Source of the DNA: Promethearchaeota archaeon
Lineage (GTDB): Archaea; Asgardarchaeota; Lokiarchaeia; Sigynarchaeales; SOKP01
NCBI GenBank assembly: GCA_019057775.1
Contig: JAHLWT010000224.1
Location: 1-64,000, forward strand
Length of the DNA stretch: 64,000 bases
Direction: 5' to 3'
Shown: one piece after another, positions 8,494 to 16,371 of the stretch
Layout of the letters: each line of letters opens with the position of its first letter
Numbering within the stretch: the stretch's first letter is position 1
Translations under genes and position numbers: made by a program
The notes under the pieces: model-generated
The model's database searches: none
What the model was told of the DNA's origin: nothing
Seen by the model: the letters and a program-made list of their open reading frames with translations, nothing else

Positions 8494-9901
8494 ATGAGAA
8501 GAAAGAATTTTATATTATTAACGACCTTCTGCTTTTTAGTTTTAACTTTCCAATTTAACTATTTTTTCTCCGGTACAAAATATTTTACTCCTGGAAATAA
8601 TAGCTTTAAGGAAATTACCAAATTAAATAGTATTGAAACAGGTTCATTCAAGCTTAATGAACGAGCTACCTATGGTCTGTCCACATGGGCTAAGCTAGGT
8701 GATTGGATCACGTTCAACTTTGAGACAATCCCTTCTCTTGTTATTGAAGTCACATTTGTAGATGAAGCAGAATGGAACACCAAACCTAAAGATGGCATTT
8801 TTACCGACGGAACTCTTTGGGGAGAAGACGATAAGGGATTCGGAGTTTTCTTCCCGTCGCATGAAGGTAAATGGTTCATTGCTTTTCGAAATCCTACATA
8901 TTTGTTTACAACAGTTTATTACACTATTGAAACCTCCCCCCACATTATAATTCGTAATCCCAGTTCATCTACTACTGCTTACACAGATTCCACCTTAGAA
9001 ATCACATGGAAGACTAATTTTGTTACGTGGGTTTGATATTGAACTTTATAAAGGAGATTCATTTAAATCCACATTACTAAATCACGCATTTAATGACGGA
9101 TATGCTTCATTCAAAATTCCCGAAGATTTCAAGGAAGGAGATGACTATAAAATTAAAATTACAGATGAAAACTCGAATGAATATGATTTTAGCGGACAAT
9201 TTTCAATAAAACACCCCAAGATTAGAATTTTATATCCACTTCAAGGTGACATCTATATCCCCCACACTACACGAAGTATTTTTTGGACTAGCTCAGGAGT
9301 AAACTCGAAGGTAAGTATAGAACTATTCCTAAATTCTTCTATGATCATACTAATTTCTAATGAGACTTCAAATAATGGAGAGTTTAGATGGGCCGTTTGG
9401 CAAGGAAAAGAATACGCTCAGAATACCTATTCTACCTACCAAATCCAGATTAAAGATACCAAAGCTCAAAAATATATTGATTCAAGCCCTTTTTTTACAA
9501 TTACTAACGAACGGTATATGAATATACTCTCTCCAACCCAAAATAGTTCATTTACTACAAGAAATTACCTAAATATCTCATGGAAAACTGATTCTACCGC
9601 ATACAGAGTCAGTATTAAAATAATGCAAAATAATTCAATCATCGAAAATATCACGGATGTAAGAAATAACGGCTTTTATCAATGGAAAATACCTGACAGA
9701 TTTAAAGATGGGGAAGACTATTATGTTCGCATAGATGTACCCGACAATAGCGTAAATGCGACAAGTGAGTTATTTACTATAAAATATATTCCTAAGCTTA
9801 AAGTGTCAGGATATAATATACCGCTTTTTTCAATCATAATTGGTTTCTTACTAGGTATGTTCAGTTTCAAATATAAATCAAAAAAAAATATTTTGCGATG
9901 A
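8494..9901 (+). pseudogene. Secreted Kre9/Knh1-like surface protein, broken by a frameshift
   Basis: The first part (ATG 8494 to TGA ending 9036) has a signal peptide (MRRKNFILLTTFCFLVLTFQ) and a beta-rich ectodomain ending STLEITWKTNFVTW. A frame shifted by one base carries on directly with FDIELYKGDSFKSTLL and runs to 9901, ending with a membrane helix (about FSIIIGFLLGMFSF) and a basic tail. Together they make about 470 residues with three repeats of the motif ItW.t...V.IeLykg...ndG.y.W.ip...Y.IkI, the pattern of the Kre9/Knh1-like domain. The intact protein at 58236-59036 shows the same order without interruption. The break is near 9018-9036, so this is either a true pseudogene or a one-base sequencing error. 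A TTG at 8479 extends the frame but ATG 8494 begins the signal peptide better. Confidence 0.78.
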
Positions 9902-10294
9902 AGTTAAGACTGTTAAAGAAATACATTTTTAATTTATCTAGAAAAGATAATTTTGATTCGAGAAATTTTTTGTAGCAAGAAATAGACGATTAATCAAAAG
10001 AGTGTGAGAAGTTCAAAAAATTTCTTTCCAATTATTTCCCTACTTTTTTTTCTTTATATCTTTAAGAGCCTATATAATAAAAGAAGAAATACGAGAGAAA
10101 TTCCTACCCTCTCGACAGGCTTCAGTCATAATGTTATGTCCATGATATTTGTTGGTTCATAAACACAAGTATTATTATCATTTTAAGGATGAAGAGAACC
10201 AATTTCACGAATTCAGTAATCTACAACAGCCCATTTATATAAAATCGACCTTTCATATTAGATTTTATACCAAAAAACAAAGTGAACATAGAAA
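9902..10294. other. 393-bp intergenic region without visible gene
   Basis: No open frame with protein-like composition and no convincing repeat was found. A TATA-like run (CCATTTATATAAAATCG, about 10230-10247) lies suitably upstream of the gene starting at 10295. Confidence 0.4.
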
Positions 10295-10837
10295 ATGAAA
10301 AGTAAACCAAATTCAAAACAAAAAACCATTTCAGGAACACTCATCGAAGAAAAAATAATCCCGCAGATAAAGTCTAAATGCCAATTTTGTAAAATAAAAA
10401 TATTTGATCTCAAAAAACATGAAAGTTCATGTCATCTTAATCCGACCACCATCCCCCGCACCGATTATGACTGGGAATATTTCGAACAGTTCGACATGAT
10501 TCGAGATTTCCTAATAAAAAATCCTACAACCAAGAAAATGAAAAAATTTAACTCCATCTTAGCTCCCAAAGGAGATCCGTTTAAGCATATTATCGATGCA
10601 ATGCGTCCCTACATGAAAAAACTCCCCAAGAACCACTTAGAAAGACAGATGTATGCCAAACTCGATGCAGATATATCCAGAGGGATTGAGCAACGCCTTC
10701 TTACTGAAGAAGAGTTTATCCAGCGAATTGAAGAACAAATTGAAAAAGGCTACCAACACTCTTTTCTCAGAGATAAACCTGATAATATGAGCATAAAAGA
10801 GTGGATAGATAAGATTTCAAAAATCTCCCATAAATAA
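10295..10837 (+). CDS. Small zinc-finger protein, hypothetical
   Basis: 180 residues with one CCHC-type finger: CQFC at 29-32, His42 and Cys46 (C-x2-C-x9-H-x3-C), followed by a helical, charged C-terminal part rich in Lys/Glu. No enzyme motif is visible. Such short single-finger proteins are frequent in archaeal mobile or accessory regions and may bind nucleic acid. It stands alone, followed by about 0.3 kb without genes. Base composition is locally richer in C runs than in the neighbouring conserved blocks, which fits the accessory character of this region. Confidence 0.6.
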   Translation: MKSKPNSKQKTISGTLIEEKIIPQIKSKCQFCKIKIFDLKKHESSCHLNPTTIPRTDYDWEYFEQFDMIRDFLIKNPTTKKMKKFNSILAPKGDPFKHIIDAMRPYMKKLPKNHLERQMYAKLDADISRGIEQRLLTEEEFIQRIEEQIEKGYQHSFLRDKPDNMSIKEWIDKISKISHK

Positions 10838-11154
10838 CATCATTTTCTTTTAAATTTACGAAAATTATAAAACGCCCACACCCTCTCTAATAATTACCAA
10901 TATTACCCTTTTTCTTACATGGTTAAAATAGAATTCCTATGCCTTGGGTTTTTGTCATAGCTCTTCCTTCAATTATAGGAACTCTAAAAACCTTCTCTTT
11001 TTTGATTTAGTAGCCATTAAAAGCATACTAATATACTCCCAGAGTTCACGCTTTCCTACTACAATTTAAAAAGTGAACACGCACCTCTCTTATATTAACA
11101 CAACTTTCTTTTTTTACTTTAACCAAATTACTTCTTAGAGGATAAAAGACAAAA
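10838..11154. other. 317-bp intergenic region
   Basis: No gene is seen. AGAGGAT at about 11137-11143 could be the ribosome-binding site of the small gene starting at 11155. Confidence 0.4.
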
Positions 11155-11328
11155 ATGAATGAAAATAATATTGATACTGAATTAATATTGAAATTAGCTC
11201 AAGTAGTTGTTGACAATTGGGATATGAAAACTCTAATTCAGTTTGCGAGAGAGAAATTAACTGAGGTTTACGAGGCTGATAAAGAATGTTTTGACCGAGA
11301 TTGTAATATGCATAAAGGAGATCTCTAA
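11155..11328 (+). CDS. 57-residue hypothetical protein, coupled to next gene
   Basis: A short reading frame with a purine-rich AGAGGAT upstream and ATG at 11155-11157. The protein is helical and acidic (LILKLAQVVVDNWDMKTLIQ) and carries two Cys near the end (ECFDRDC). Its TAA overlaps the ATG of the next gene by one base (TAATG), and AAAGGAG inside its last codons serves that gene, so the pair is translationally coupled. That arrangement is the main reason to call it real. Function unknown; small coupled genes of this kind are typical of archaeal virus- or plasmid-derived DNA. Confidence 0.55.
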   Translation: MNENNIDTELILKLAQVVVDNWDMKTLIQFAREKLTEVYEADKECFDRDCNMHKGDL

Positions 11329-11582
11329 TGACAAATTTATCTGAACTTGTGAGAATTTGTAAAGAATGCGACAAAACCGTTAGCTTCATGGATTTTTTTC
11401 ATAATCTTCCTTCCTATTCAACGTATAAAGACTCTTATTCCCTTGACCAGCTCAAAAAGATTCTCTCATTCTTCCAAGACCCATCCACCATCATTTTATG
11501 CCCCACTTGTGACCAGCTCAACTCCAATGATTTGTTTATTGCTCAATACCCTATTACACATGCATTAGATTGTAACCCATAA
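11328..11582 (+). CDS. Small double-CxxC (zinc-ribbon-like) protein
   Basis: 84 residues starting at the ATG overlapping the previous stop, with AAAGGAG 7 bases upstream. Two CxxC pairs, Cys11/Cys14 and Cys58/Cys61, could hold one zinc ion as in zinc-ribbon proteins, with a helical insertion (LDQLKKILSFFQD) between them. No further domain is seen. With the preceding 57-residue gene it forms a two-gene unit in the accessory region. A structural or nucleic-acid-binding role is inference. Confidence 0.6.
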   Translation: MTNLSELVRICKECDKTVSFMDFFHNLPSYSTYKDSYSLDQLKKILSFFQDPSTIILCPTCDQLNSNDLFIAQYPITHALDCNP

Positions 11583-11677
11583 TTAAAATTCAAAGAAGTA
11601 GATTCCTAATATATTTTTCATGATTTCTAATTTAACTTAAGAACTTAGCGAATTCAAATAAAAAGCATAGAGAAGCC

Positions 11678-11965
11678 ATGAAATTTTTTGATTTAGTCAG
11701 CACTACATACTTCGTATTCTAATCCCAAAATTCAATTACATTACATTCAGCTCATTCACTTACATTCCTAAAATGGATTGAGGAAATAACCAAAGTAATC
11801 GAAAGAAAAGATCTTGTGAATTTTAGCATTAAGGACGAGCACCCCATGAGAATTGATATTAAATTTACTAAATTAGGAAATACGACCTTGCTTTATTTCC
11901 TAGCCCCGAGAGCCTTAAGAAACGACCTTGATGATGATGTTGATGATGATGTTGAAGACTTTTAA
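11678..11965 (+). pseudogene. Disrupted gene resembling N-terminus of the 7179 gene
   Basis: ATG at 11678 opens a 14-codon frame (MKFFDLVSTTYFVF) that stops at 11720. A frame shifted by one base then reads protein-like up to TAA 11963-11965: HSLTFLKWIEEITKVIE, then MRIDIKFTKLGNTTLLYFLAP and an Asp-rich tail encoded by GATGATGATGTT repeats. The second piece lacks an ATG near its beginning. The pattern RIDIKF..LGN..LLYFLAP matches KIQVHTNLTQIRLKNKTIYLLAP of the membrane protein at 7179-8489. It is most likely a decayed or frameshifted relative. Confidence 0.4.
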
Positions 11966-11977
11966 CAGAGGTGGAAA

Positions 11978-12307
11978 ATAATAAGCGTCTGGAAATTAAA
12001 CGGAGGGTATCTCACTCCAGAAGATGAAAAGCAAGACAGAATAGACACCTTTTACCGTAGATTCTGTAGTGAATGTCAAACTCAAGCCAAATCTCATGAT
12101 CATTGCAAAAAGATCGACTTATTAAATCAAATTAAGTGTGGGTTTAAGTCAATTTATAAGTCGGTGTGGAAAATTGTCGATCCAGGAAATGCTACATGCA
12201 CACAATGTGGTCTGTTTATAATTAACGATACTGGATTTTGTCCTGATTGTCATGGGATCACTAAAAAACGATGGAAACAAGTAAAAGCTAAAATAGAATA
12301 TTTTTAA
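11978..12307 (+). CDS. Zinc-ribbon small protein without canonical start codon
   Basis: A reading frame of about 109 codons reaching TAA at 12305-12307. It contains CSEC and HDHC in its first half and a clear zinc ribbon near the end: CTQC, nine to ten residues, then CPDC, followed by a basic helix (KKRWKQVKAKIEYF). No ATG, GTG or TTG lies between the in-frame TAA at 11963-11965 and the beginning of the protein-like sequence. A good ribosome-binding site, GAGGTG at 11968-11973, sits 4-7 bases before ATA ATA (11978-11983), so initiation at ATA is proposed here. Otherwise this is a pseudogene that has lost its start. Probably a nucleic-acid-binding accessory protein. Confidence 0.45.
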   Translation: MISVWKLNGGYLTPEDEKQDRIDTFYRRFCSECQTQAKSHDHCKKIDLLNQIKCGFKSIYKSVWKIVDPGNATCTQCGLFIINDTGFCPDCHGITKKRWKQVKAKIEYF

Positions 12308-12497
12308 AAAAATTCGGTAATTATCGAAATAGAAGGAAGGATGACCGAAAAATCTCATAATAAGTAGTATCATGATGTGTTCCTTAAGACACATTAGTTA
12401 CGCCTAAAATGATACGAATAAAACGATATGACAAGAATAAAAAAAATTATGATTTCAGGATAAAAAAATTTCTAGAAGTCATAACGTATAGACTATC

Positions 12498-13049
12498 TTA
12501 TTCGGTTGACATGTTTTCTATGAAAAAATCTATATTTTGCTCAAGATCTACAATGTCATCTATTTTTTTTATGTCAGAGCTGGCTAATTTCTCTAGGAAT
12601 TCTTTTAGTAGTTTCTCTTTGGCCTTATCTGTTGGGAATAAGAGACTACTCTTGTAATGTTCCCAATCTAATATGTTGGAGAATATCAAAAATAAAATTT
12701 CCATATGCGAATATTCAATTAAACCTTGTAATTTTTCTTTAGTTATCATAATTTTGGTATGATCTGTGTAAAAGTCTGATAAATCATCATAATAATTCGT
12801 TAATCTCGCAATATTGTCTAACTGAGTATGAAGAGCAGTTTGGTTTATAGGACTTGTTTCATCTCTGTACATTATATCAAAATAGGTATTAATGAAATCT
12901 TTTAGCTTCTGGAGCTTGTTCTGAAAAACTCGGGTCTTGACTATCCTCTCGAACATGGGTGATTCTTTATATCTATAAAATTTTAACTCAAATTTGACGA
13001 TATCTAATATATCGAAGAACAGCTCTCGAATATCAACCTCATTTGCCAT
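12498..13049 (-). CDS. Helical protein of unknown function
   Basis: 183 residues, start ATG at 13047-13049. The sequence is nearly all helical and rich in Asp, Lys, Leu and Phe (RELFFDILDIVKFELKFYRY; LEKLASSDIKKIDDIVDLEQ), with no Cys and no membrane segment. No family was recognised. In the intergenic region upstream, TTATTATCGC is repeated twice directly (about 13081-13100), which could be an operator for this gene, followed by a TATA-like ATATATAAAA. It stands alone on the minus strand next to the nucleotidyltransferase gene, 159 bp away. Confidence 0.5.
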   Translation of the reverse strand: MANEVDIRELFFDILDIVKFELKFYRYKESPMFERIVKTRVFQNKLQKLKDFINTYFDIMYRDETSPINQTALHTQLDNIARLTNYYDDLSDFYTDHTKIMITKEKLQGLIEYSHMEILFLIFSNILDWEHYKSSLLFPTDKAKEKLLKEFLEKLASSDIKKIDDIVDLEQNIDFFIENMSTE

Positions 13050-13208
13050 ATTTTATACCTATCTTTATGATCTATCTGATTTATTATCGCTTATTATCGC
13101 ATATATAAAAAAAATTCTAGTTTTAATACAATTCTAAATTAAATTAAAAAGTATTTATATTTTTATATTAAAATTTAGATCTTGTTATTCCATAATAATA
13201 CAATGTAC

Positions 13209-14201
13209 TTAAAATTTTAGAGGAAAGGTTTTATCTGGTATAATGGATTGCTCTATTTGTTTTGAATCTATATATCGTAGTTGTTCTCTCCTTTTTAATA
13301 ATTTTTTAAATAAAATTGCTTTTGTATGAATTTTTAAAATTCGATATGGGCAGCGAATCATGAAATTCATGTTATTTCTGGGGTGATTTCTTAATTGAAG
13401 AAATTCTGAAAAGAATCTACTTGCTTTTTCTTGAGATCCCTTCCTTTCAAATGAGATAAAACGTTCAGTAACTTTGCTAAGAGTTTCTGAGTCTCTGTAA
13501 CAATAATAGTTTGAGGATTTCAGAGCCCACTTTATTGATTCTAACTGATATTTTGTAGGGTTTAAGTTTTTAAGGAAGGAGATAACAATTGAAAAAAATG
13601 AAATCATAAGATTCATTACTGTGCTTCGAACCATTTCAATAATTCCGATTTTAATCTTCGGTCTGATCTTTTCTCTTAAATCATCCCCATATAAGATTGA
13701 ACTATTTATTAAAACATTTGCAAGAACGAGACTTCGTGGAGCAAAAACTGCGGAAAAGACTCTATTAACTCGAAATATTTTATGAAAATTAGCCTCTTCC
13801 CAATATTTCTTTTTTGTTAGAAAATGACTAACAAATATGCCAGTAGTTTGTTGAATCACACCTAAGATTTTTTTTGTTATTTTTTTTTCAAATTCTCTAA
13901 ACTTATGTTTAATCTCTAAAGCTAAGAAATATTTTTCAATTTCCTTTATATGATGATTAGACACTCTATCTTTAAAAATAATAAGTAAATCACAGTCGGA
14001 TACTGCTGTGGCTTCACTATTTTGTGCTCTTTGACTTCCAAACAAAATAATTGAAAGTATTTTATTGATTCCAATCTCTCTATTAATTAGAATGAGAATG
14101 TCTTTAATATAATCCTGGGATTGTTTATTTATGCCCCCTAGTTCAGAGGAAATCCTTTCTTTAATCTTCCTATTTCTCTCAATGCTGCTTGCTTCTTGCA
14201 C
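13209..14201 (-). CDS. Nucleotidyltransferase-fold (Pol beta superfamily) protein
   Basis: 330 residues. The N-terminal domain has the minimal nucleotidyltransferase signature: FGSQRA at 54-59 followed by SDCDLLII (68-75), giving the metal-binding Asp pair Asp69/Asp71. The remainder, about 100-330, is helical, basic and uncharacterised, much longer than a MNT-type antitoxin (about 100-140 residues), so this is more like the large archaeal nucleotidyltransferase-domain proteins of unknown substrate. Family chemistry is transfer of NMP to a protein, RNA or small molecule. The reading frame starts with GTG at 14199-14201. No HEPN partner is adjacent; the helical 183-residue protein downstream lacks the Rx4-6H motif. 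Confidence 0.65.
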   Translation of the reverse strand: MQEASSIERNRKIKERISSELGGINKQSQDYIKDILILINREIGINKILSIILFGSQRAQNSEATAVSDCDLLIIFKDRVSNHHIKEIEKYFLALEIKHKFREFEKKITKKILGVIQQTTGIFVSHFLTKKKYWEEANFHKIFRVNRVFSAVFAPRSLVLANVLINSSILYGDDLREKIRPKIKIGIIEMVRSTVMNLMISFFSIVISFLKNLNPTKYQLESIKWALKSSNYYCYRDSETLSKVTERFISFERKGSQEKASRFFSEFLQLRNHPRNNMNFMIRCPYRILKIHTKAILFKKLLKRREQLRYIDSKQIEQSIIPDKTFPLKF

Positions 14202-14349
14202 ATCAAATCAATTTGAAGGTCTGTAGAAATTTAATCTACTATTTTTATTTAATAGAGTTAGTTGAATGATTATTATAATTAAAAATCGATTTTATTAAAA
14301 ACTTAGTGTATAATAAAAATAGAATATTTATGGTAATACTTGAAATTGT

Positions 14350-15141
14350 TTATCGGAAGTATGAATCTGGACCTCTATCATCACCAGATCCTTTCATTAA
14401 ATGGTCTGTTTGTTTTTTAAATGATTCAAAAATACTTTCCATTTCTTTAATTTTTTCATCAAGTTTGCTAAAATCCATATCTATTGAAAAGTAATCTTTT
14501 AACAACGAAACAAGAGCTTTTGAGGCACGAGGATCAAGGGTCATCATTGGTAATGGTAAAGTTTCTGCTAATATACATATTCCTGGGGCAAAATTGTGTT
14601 CTCCTGCCCATGCTGGTAGAATTCCATTAGCCCCAGAGATAAAACCACCCTCATATAATTTAGTATTCTCAAATTTTAAGAAAGATTGAACTAAATCCTG
14701 GTCAGTTCCACAAACATAAACTATAGGTTTATCATTAGTAGTACCAGAAATCATCGCACCAGTACTTAAATACATTTTTATCTTACCTCCAGTTATTTTG
14801 TGCATCTCTTCGCAAAACATTTTTGAAAATTCAAATACACCGTGGGCGCTTTGGGGTTGGTAATCTGCATTTAGAAAGAAAAAATCGTTTCCGTCTTCTT
14901 TATCTGCAGGTTTATAATATACTTTTGCGGTCGGAATTTCTAACGATCCTTTTTCAACCACAGATTTAGGAGGGAAATCAAAATACTGTATAGTTATAAA
15001 TTCCTCAGCCTTTAATGAATCTTTTATTGAAGAAATTGCTAATTTAGCAACTAAGGCAATTCCAGGCCACCCAATTAAAACAACAGGATTCTTTATACTA
15101 TCTGGTTTAAGATCAAACTTTTTATCAAAATTTAAATACAT
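14350..15141 (-). CDS. PAC2-family protein (proteasome assembly chaperone-like)
   Basis: About 263 residues from ATG 15139-15141, chosen because it lies after the stop of the upstream gene and begins the conserved core. Family features are NPVVLIGWPGIALVAKLA near the start, LSTGAMISG, VYVCGTDQDL and SGANGILPAWAGEHN in the centre, and LPLPMMTLDPRASKALVSLL late, matching the archaeal PAC2 domain family (relatives of eukaryotic PAC2/PSMG2). Archaeal members are trimeric and of unsettled role; the proteasome link is by homology only. The C-terminal coiled segment (KLDEKIKEMESIFESFKKQ) is also typical. It follows the zinc-ribbon membrane gene by 32 bp and is probably co-transcribed. Confidence 0.85.
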   Translation of the reverse strand: MYLNFDKKFDLKPDSIKNPVVLIGWPGIALVAKLAISSIKDSLKAEEFITIQYFDFPPKSVVEKGSLEIPTAKVYYKPADKEDGNDFFFLNADYQPQSAHGVFEFSKMFCEEMHKITGGKIKMYLSTGAMISGTTNDKPIVYVCGTDQDLVQSFLKFENTKLYEGGFISGANGILPAWAGEHNFAPGICILAETLPLPMMTLDPRASKALVSLLKDYFSIDMDFSKLDEKIKEMESIFESFKKQTDHLMKGSGDDRGPDSYFR

Positions 15142-15173
15142 ATTTTTTTCCACATTTAATTCTGTAAGAGTTA

Positions 15174-16259
15174 TTATGTGATACTTAAATCCTCGAGGGA
15201 TTCTCCACATTTAGGGCAAAATTTCTTTGGTTTTCTAAGGTGATGTCCACAATAAGGACAGTAAAATCTATCTTTTAATGAAATGTTATCAGTACTTTCA
15301 ATAGAGTCTTCTAATAAGATATTTTCAGTACTTTCAAAAGAGTCTTGCTTCAATTGCGGATATGATTCTCTATAATATCTTTTCTGAGGAGAATACCCTA
15401 ATTCTTTTCTCGCCTTAAAGGTTGAATAGATTGTAGTTAATAAGCAAATAAATAATGGTGCGAAAAGGATATCAACTAAGGAATATAAAATTTGATATAG
15501 AATTAGCATCCCATAATTTCTCGTTGCTGGATCGAACCAACTATTAATTTCTGCTTGAAAATATAATGAATCAGTTTCTAAAAAGAAGTCAAGAATTGAT
15601 GTAAAAGTAAAACTAATCACAAAAATAAAAATAAAATTGATTATAAAAACTCCAATTACTTTAAAGAAAGAACCTTTAGCAATTCTCTTCGCTTCTTTGA
15701 TGGGATTAACATCTTCCATATTATAGGTGAAGATTAAAAAGATAAAAAAACCAAAGATGATAATCCCAGGAATAAATAATAAGAGAGAGCTTAGAGGTAA
15801 AATAAATCCAAGAATAATAATAACCGTAAATATCTTCTTATTGAATGATCCTTTAAAAGAATCTTTGAAACTAACCTCTTCACCCATATAGCTCTTAAAA
15901 GCATAATTGCTAACTGTACACATAGCTATCGTTATGATCATAGCACCTATTAAATTTTGAAGGAAGAGAAGGGCAAAATTCAGTAACAAAAACGAAGCCA
16001 ATGCATTCATTTCACTTTCGGTTAAAGGAGTGTCCACTATATTATCCAACATATCAGCAACATTCAAACCGTAAGATTCAATATACCATTGAAGATCTGT
16101 TAATATTAACGTGTCTAATACTATTAGCAGTATTTGAAAAAGAGCTAAGGGTAAAATGAGTTTCTTATAAATTTTAGCGAACAATTTAAAACCGTCAACT
16201 AAAGCCTCATTGAACGTTTTATTCGCTAAATTTGATAATTGCCTTGAATTAGTTTCCAT
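15174..16259 (-). CDS. Polytopic membrane protein with C-terminal zinc ribbon
   Basis: 361 residues with about six membrane helices (near 33-53, 88-115, 143-162, 165-180, 202-225, 250-280), similar in arrangement to the glycerophosphodiester-phosphodiesterase-type membrane domains and DUF975-like proteins of archaea. A cytoplasmic linker holds a small internal duplication (ESTENILLEDS / ESTDNISLKDR at about 310-331). The last 30 residues form a zinc ribbon with Cys334, Cys337, Cys348 and Cys351. Its role is unknown. It is co-oriented with the PAC2 gene and divergent from the DUF2070 gene, with 112 bp between starts. Confidence 0.7.
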   Translation of the reverse strand: METNSRQLSNLANKTFNEALVDGFKLFAKIYKKLILPLALFQILLIVLDTLILTDLQWYIESYGLNVADMLDNIVDTPLTESEMNALASFLLLNFALLFLQNLIGAMIITIAMCTVSNYAFKSYMGEEVSFKDSFKGSFNKKIFTVIIILGFILPLSSLLLFIPGIIIFGFFIFLIFTYNMEDVNPIKEAKRIAKGSFFKVIGVFIINFIFIFVISFTFTSILDFFLETDSLYFQAEINSWFDPATRNYGMLILYQILYSLVDILFAPLFICLLTTIYSTFKARKELGYSPQKRYYRESYPQLKQDSFESTENILLEDSIESTDNISLKDRFYCPYCGHHLRKPKKFCPKCGESLEDLSIT

Positions 16260-16371
16260 ACACCATATAAAAATATATTTTATATAATTTTTTACATTAA
16301 GATTTAATTGTACAAAATGTTATATTTTTGAGGTTACAAACAGAAAAGTAATACACTCAAATTAATTTATT

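Noticed and set aside
13209..14201. HEPN/MNT toxin-antitoxin pair with the neighbouring 183-residue gene
   Set aside because: The nucleotidyltransferase protein is too long for MNT and the neighbour lacks the HEPN Rx4-6H motif.
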